Shown: positions 60,512 through 64,000 of the stretch, in pieces
Layout of the letters: each line of letters begins with the position of its first letter
Numbering within the stretch: the first letter of the stretch is position 1
Assembly (NCBI RefSeq): GCF_014193845.1
Contig: NZ_JACHZX010000001.1
Coordinates: 1,054,001 to 1,118,000 of the forward strand
Source of the DNA: Sphingomonas sp. BK345
GTDB taxonomy: Bacteria > Pseudomonadota > Alphaproteobacteria > Sphingomonadales > Sphingomonadaceae
Direction: 5' to 3'
DNA: 64,000 nt
Position numbers and translations under genes: made by a program
The notes under the pieces: model-generated
Told to the model about the DNA's origin: nothing
Database searches by the model: none
Seen by the model: the letters and a program-made list of their open reading frames with translations, nothing else

Positions 60512-62092
60512 TTGCCACAGAGTCAGGCTGCGCGTCGTGCAGACGCGCTGAGAGAATTGGCGTTGCTCGACACTCCCGAAGAGCAGGCGTTCGACGACAT
60601 CGTGTTCATTGCGTCGCGGACGTGTGACACGCCAATCGCGCTTATCAGTCTCCTCGATCATGACCGGCAATGGTTCAAGGCGCGCGTCGGCCTGGACGTG
60701 GGCGAAACCGAGATCGCCGAGTCGGTATGCCAGATCGACATCGACGAAGCTGACATGCTGATCATTCCTGATCTGACGCGCGATCCCCGCACCGCCACGA
60801 ACCCGCTGGTGACTGGTGAGCGGGCGTTCGGCTTCTACGCTGGCACCCCGCTGGTTCTGCGCTCCGGTGTCGTCGTTGGGCGGCTCTGCGTGATCGATAC
60901 CGAACCGCGCCCGGAAGGCCTGACGCTCGAACAGTTGACGCTCCTGCGCGCCCTCGGACGGCAGGTGTCCGATCAGCTCGATCTTCGACGCGCCGCGCAG
61001 ATCAGCGCCCGCCTGCTGGAACTGCAATCGGCGCTGATTGAAATTGGCGAGCGCATCCGGGCCAGCGAGGAGGCAGTCGAGATGACTGCCGCGGCGGCTG
61101 CCGTCGTTGGCCGCGTCCTTCAGGTGGAGCGAGCGAGCTTCGGCGTGGTCGATCCCGATGTGGAGATCGTCGATGTGAAAGCGGACTGGACCGCGCCGGG
61201 CGTCGCCAGCATCGCCGGGCGTCACCGCTTCGCGGATTACGGCGCTTTGCGCTCCGATCTGGTAGCCGGCGAACCGCTGGTCATCGAGGACGTGGCTACC
61301 GATCACCGCACCTCGGGCAATACCGCTGCGATGCACGCACTCGATATCGGCGCGCTGGTGAACATGCCGGTTCGGGAACGCGGGCGCACGGTCGCCATCT
61401 TCATCGTCAATGCCGCACGACCACGGACATGGACGCCCGACGAGCTGCTGTTCCTGCGTAGCGTCGCGGACCGGCTCGAAGCCGGTGTCGCCCGCCTGCG
61501 TGCCGAGCAGCAACAGAGCATCCTCAACGGCGAGATCAACCACCGCCTCAAGAACATGCTCGCGATGGTGCAGGCGATCGCCAGCCAGACCCTGCGCGCC
61601 GTTTCCGAGCGCGAGCCGGTGGAGAGTTTCGAGCGCCGACTGGTCGCGCTGAGCGCCGCACACGACGTGCTGCTTCAGAAAAGCTGGAAGGATGCAGACC
61701 TGCGGACCGTGGCCGAGGCGGTGGTAGAAACGGTCGGCTTTGGCGAGCGCGTGTCTCTCGATGGCCCTTCGGTGCCGCTGGGCGCGCGTGCCGCGCTATC
61801 GTTTTCGCTCGTCATTCACGAGCTGATGACGAATGCGTGCAAATATGGCTCGCTCTGCATGGAGGGCGGGCACGTCGAGCTGACATGGATCATCGAGGGC
61901 AGCGGCCCGACTGCATCGCTGATCGTGCGCTGGCGCGAGCGTGGCGGTCCACCCGTCGTCGCACCGACCCGAAAAGGTTTCGGCTCTCGCCTGATACGGC
62001 TCGGCCTGACCGGAACGGGCGGAACCGAACTCCGTTATGAACCCGATGGATTCGAGGCCGACCTGCGGGCCTCCGTCGAGCATCTGGCGTAG
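60512..62092 (+). CDS. HWE-family sensor histidine kinase with GAF domains
   Basis: 526 residues, TTG start at 60512 preceded by aaggggcggga. Two GAF-type domains (about 15-155 and 180-330) include TCDTPIALISLLDHDRQWFK and GFYAGTPLVLRSGVVVGRLC. The kinase core has the H box EINHRLKNMLAMVQAIASQT, the N box VIHELMTNACKYGSL and the HWE hallmark IVRWRERGGPPVV with WxE followed by GPP. Kinases of this class are abundant in alphaproteobacteria and control general stress or light responses. No transmembrane segment is seen, so it is cytosolic. A receiver gene follows after 15 bases. Confidence 0.93.
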   Translation: MPQSQAARRADALRELALLDTPEEQAFDDIVFIASRTCDTPIALISLLDHDRQWFKARVGLDVGETEIAESVCQIDIDEADMLIIPDLTRDPRTATNPLVTGERAFGFYAGTPLVLRSGVVVGRLCVIDTEPRPEGLTLEQLTLLRALGRQVSDQLDLRRAAQISARLLELQSALIEIGERIRASEEAVEMTAAAAAVVGRVLQVERASFGVVDPDVEIVDVKADWTAPGVASIAGRHRFADYGALRSDLVAGEPLVIEDVATDHRTSGNTAAMHALDIGALVNMPVRERGRTVAIFIVNAARPRTWTPDELLFLRSVADRLEAGVARLRAEQQQSILNGEINHRLKNMLAMVQAIASQTLRAVSEREPVESFERRLVALSAAHDVLLQKSWKDADLRTVAEAVVETVGFGERVSLDGPSVPLGARAALSFSLVIHELMTNACKYGSLCMEGGHVELTWIIEGSGPTASLIVRWRERGGPPVVAPTRKGFGSRLIRLGLTGTGGTELRYEPDGFEADLRASVEHLA

Positions 62093-62107
62093 GCGTAGCG
62101 GGAACCG

Positions 62108-62485
62108 ATGACCATCTCCCATCAAGGCTCCGTACCGATCGTCCTCGTCGTCGAAGACGAACCGCTGCTGCGGCTGTTTGCAGCGCAGGTGGTCGAGGAT
62201 GCCGGCTACGAACCGCTGGAAGCGGCGAATGCTGCCGAGGCGATCGCGATCCTGGAGAGCAGGCCGGACATCCGGATCGTCTTCACCGACATCGACATGC
62301 CCGGCGGCCTGGACGGCATCAAACTGGCCGCGTGCATCCGCGACCGTTGGCCGCCGATCAAGATCATCATGACATCGGGGAAGCCCTTGCCGCCGCGGAC
62401 GGTTGTGCCAGCGGAGACGGTGTTCTTTGCGAAACCGTACCGGCAGGACCGCGTGATCGCCTCGCTCCATAAGCTGGCCGCATAA
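62108..62485 (+). CDS. Single-domain response regulator
   Basis: 125 residues from ATG 62108, 15 bases after the HWE kinase. The receiver fold is complete: acidic pocket VVEDEPLLRLFAAQVVE, phospho-acceptor Asp in IVFTDIDMPGGLDGIKLAA, and the conserved Lys in VFFAKPYRQDRV. It has no output domain and so acts by phosphotransfer or protein contact, as do similar regulators of the alphaproteobacterial stress network. It forms an operon with the kinase. Confidence 0.95.
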   Translation: MTISHQGSVPIVLVVEDEPLLRLFAAQVVEDAGYEPLEAANAAEAIAILESRPDIRIVFTDIDMPGGLDGIKLAACIRDRWPPIKIIMTSGKPLPPRTVVPAETVFFAKPYRQDRVIASLHKLAA

Positions 62486-62620
62486 GGCTCCCTCGGATCA
62501 GCAGTTCCAGTTGACGGTCGGAGCAAGGTCGCTGGAGCCTTCCCACAGCACGGTTGATTGACGATCATTGAGAGCTGGCAAGTCATGGTCGGATCGAGAG
62601 GAATGCACTACGCATCGTAA

Positions 62621-64000
62621 ATGACTGATCCGCTTTCGTTCGCCGGAGATGGCAAGGCGTCATGCCAGTTGCGCGAATTCGATTGGGGTGCGTCCCCGCT
62701 CGGTTTGCAGGAACAATGGCCGGCGACCTTCCGCTTCCTGCTGTCGCTGATCCTCGCATCGCCGGAAGCGATGTGGTTCGCATGGGGACCGGAGCGGCTG
62801 TTCTTCTTCAACAACGCTTACGTGCCGCAGCTCGGCAACAAGCTGACTGGTGCGATCGGACGCCGTTTCGCAGATGTGTGGGCCGACGTTTACAAGGACG
62901 TGCGCGACGCGATCGACCAGACGTTTGCGGGCACCGCATCAAAGTTCACCGAACGGCCGCTGCTCATGGCTCGCGACGGCAGCGGCATGGTCGAGACCTT
63001 CTGGACCTTCTCCTTCTCGCCCGTGCGGAGCGAGCAGGGCGAGATCGTGGCGCTGCTGTGCACCGCCATGGAAGAAACCCAGCGCAAGGAACGCGAGCGG
63101 GAGGGGTCGACAGCCTTGCGGCTGTATCAGGATATCGTTCGATCCGACCCCAACCCGGTATGCGCGTTCGACGCGCGCCATGCCGTGATCGCCTTCAACC
63201 AAGCATTCAGCGACGAGTTCTTCCGGGTGTACGGGCATCGCGCCCGGCTTGGCGACACCTTCCCTGAGCTGTTCCTGCCCGACCAGGGCCTGCTTATCGG
63301 AAGCTACCTGGATCGTGCGTTGGCGGGCGAGGACTTCACCGTCACCCAGCGGTTCGGTCACCCGGATCACGCGGTGCCGATGTGGGAGATATCCTACAAT
63401 CCGTTACGCGATGCGGAGGGGCACATTGTCGGTGCGGTCCAGCATGGCGTCGATATCAACGATCGGGTCCGCGCTGAGCAGGAGCTCGCCGAAGCGCAGG
63501 AACAGCTTCGCCAAAGCCAGAAGCTGGAAGCGATCGGCCAGCTTACGGGCGGAGTGGCGCACGACTTCAACAACCTGCTGACCGTCATACGGGGCTCGGT
63601 TGATCTGCTTCGTCGCGACAACCTCCCGGCAGAGAAGCGGGGCCGATACATCGACGCAATCGGCATTACGGCGGAACGAGCGGCCAAATTGACCAGTCAG
63701 CTTCTCGCCTTCGCTCGTCGCCAGTCGCTCCGGTCGGAGGTATTCGACGCCGGCAGCTCGCTGGAGGAAGTCGCCACCATGGTGCGGACCATGACCGGGT
63801 CGCGCATCGTCCTCGTCATCAAGGTGCCGGAAGCGGCCTTCTTCATCGATGCGGACCGCAGCCAGTTCGACACGGCGATCATCAACATGGGCATCAACGC
63901 CCGTGATGCGATGAAAGGCGAAGGGCATTTGACGATCGCGATGGGACCTGTATCCGGCATCCCGGCGCTTCGGGGGCATGCCGCCCAGATTGGCGACTTT
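62621..64000 (+). CDS. PAS-type sensor histidine kinase, truncated by the window
   Basis: The frame opens at ATG 62621 and stays open to the right edge, so at least 460 residues are seen and the end is missing. It has two PAS-like domains (ASPEAMWFAWGPERLFFFNN and MARDGSGMVETFWTFSFSPV in the first; VCAFDARHAVIAFNQAFSDE in the second), a coiled-coil linker (QELAEAQEQLRQSQKLEAIG), and the HisKA H box GQLTGGVAHDFNNLLTVIRG. The H-box wording is typical of large PAS hybrid kinases of alphaproteobacteria. The ATPase domain begins (DTAIINMGINARDAM) near the edge. A receiver domain may follow outside the window. Confidence 0.92.
   Translation, partial: MTDPLSFAGDGKASCQLREFDWGASPLGLQEQWPATFRFLLSLILASPEAMWFAWGPERLFFFNNAYVPQLGNKLTGAIGRRFADVWADVYKDVRDAIDQTFAGTASKFTERPLLMARDGSGMVETFWTFSFSPVRSEQGEIVALLCTAMEETQRKEREREGSTALRLYQDIVRSDPNPVCAFDARHAVIAFNQAFSDEFFRVYGHRARLGDTFPELFLPDQGLLIGSYLDRALAGEDFTVTQRFGHPDHAVPMWEISYNPLRDAEGHIVGAVQHGVDINDRVRAEQELAEAQEQLRQSQKLEAIGQLTGGVAHDFNNLLTVIRGSVDLLRRDNLPAEKRGRYIDAIGITAERAAKLTSQLLAFARRQSLRSEVFDAGSSLEEVATMVRTMTGSRIVLVIKVPEAAFFIDADRSQFDTAIINMGINARDAMKGEGHLTIAMGPVSGIPALRGHAAQIGDF

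Noticed and set aside
1..64000. tRNA or rRNA genes
   Set aside because: No cloverleaf-like or rRNA-like stretches were recognised in the intergenic gaps.

Overview
The window looks like a chromosomal segment of a GC-rich alphaproteobacterium, most likely a sphingomonad. The evidence is the very high GC of the flanks, two TonB-dependent receptors, a DUF481 outer-membrane protein, REP-like hairpins in intergenic gaps, an HWE-type histidine kinase, and a MobA/MobL-type relaxase cluster of a kind seen in sphingomonad mobile elements. This placement is inferred from gene content and composition; there is no rRNA in the window to confirm it.

Bases 1-26548 read as ordinary host backbone: a left-truncated TonB receptor, a DUF481 protein, a coupled YqcI/YcgG and DUF1989 pair, fdhD followed by a YdeP/FdhF-type molybdoenzyme, a second TonB receptor, a chemoreceptor, an FMN reductase, a PBP1A-type peptidoglycan synthase, a small outer-membrane protein, a von Willebrand factor A (YfbK-like) lipid- or periplasm-side protein, a threonine aldolase, an EamA permease overlapping a convergent epimerase, a sulfotransferase, an aldo/keto reductase, a degenerate Flp-pilin-like gene and an Hsp70-type ATPase.

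At 26840-27400 a glycosyltransferase pseudogene carries a one-base frameshift and loses its C-terminal half. It marks the left edge of an accessory island. The island opens with a GmrSD-like DUF262/DUF1524 restriction protein on the + strand (27545-29320). Facing it is a long, tightly packed minus-strand array (48899 down to 29378). In transcription order it encodes a giant Hsp90/sacsin-type ATPase fused to a DEAD helicase, a UvrD-type helicase, a DrmA-like DISARM helicase, a DrmB-like DUF1998 protein, a NERD-nuclease/UvrD-type helicase, a small ribbon-helix-helix protein, a cytosine-C5 DNA methyltransferase, an McrB-like AAA+ GTPase/ATPase, a DUF2357/PD-(D/E)XK nuclease (McrC-like partner) and a Vsr endonuclease. 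The stop and start codons abut or overlap at most junctions. This is the main candidate for an undescribed composite defence system: it shares DrmA, DrmB and a C5 methyltransferase with DISARM, but I see neither a phospholipase-D DrmC nor a DrmE. It adds four ATPase/nuclease modules not found in classical DISARM.

Bases 49266-60069 carry mobile-element functions: a DEDDh exonuclease, two MobA/MobL-type relaxase-like proteins, a translationally coupled trio of unknown genes, a ParB-like protein and two small coupled unknowns. No integrase, tRNA or att repeat is visible, so the right border is not located. The window closes with an HWE sensor kinase, a single-domain response regulator and a PAS-type sensor kinase that runs off the right end.
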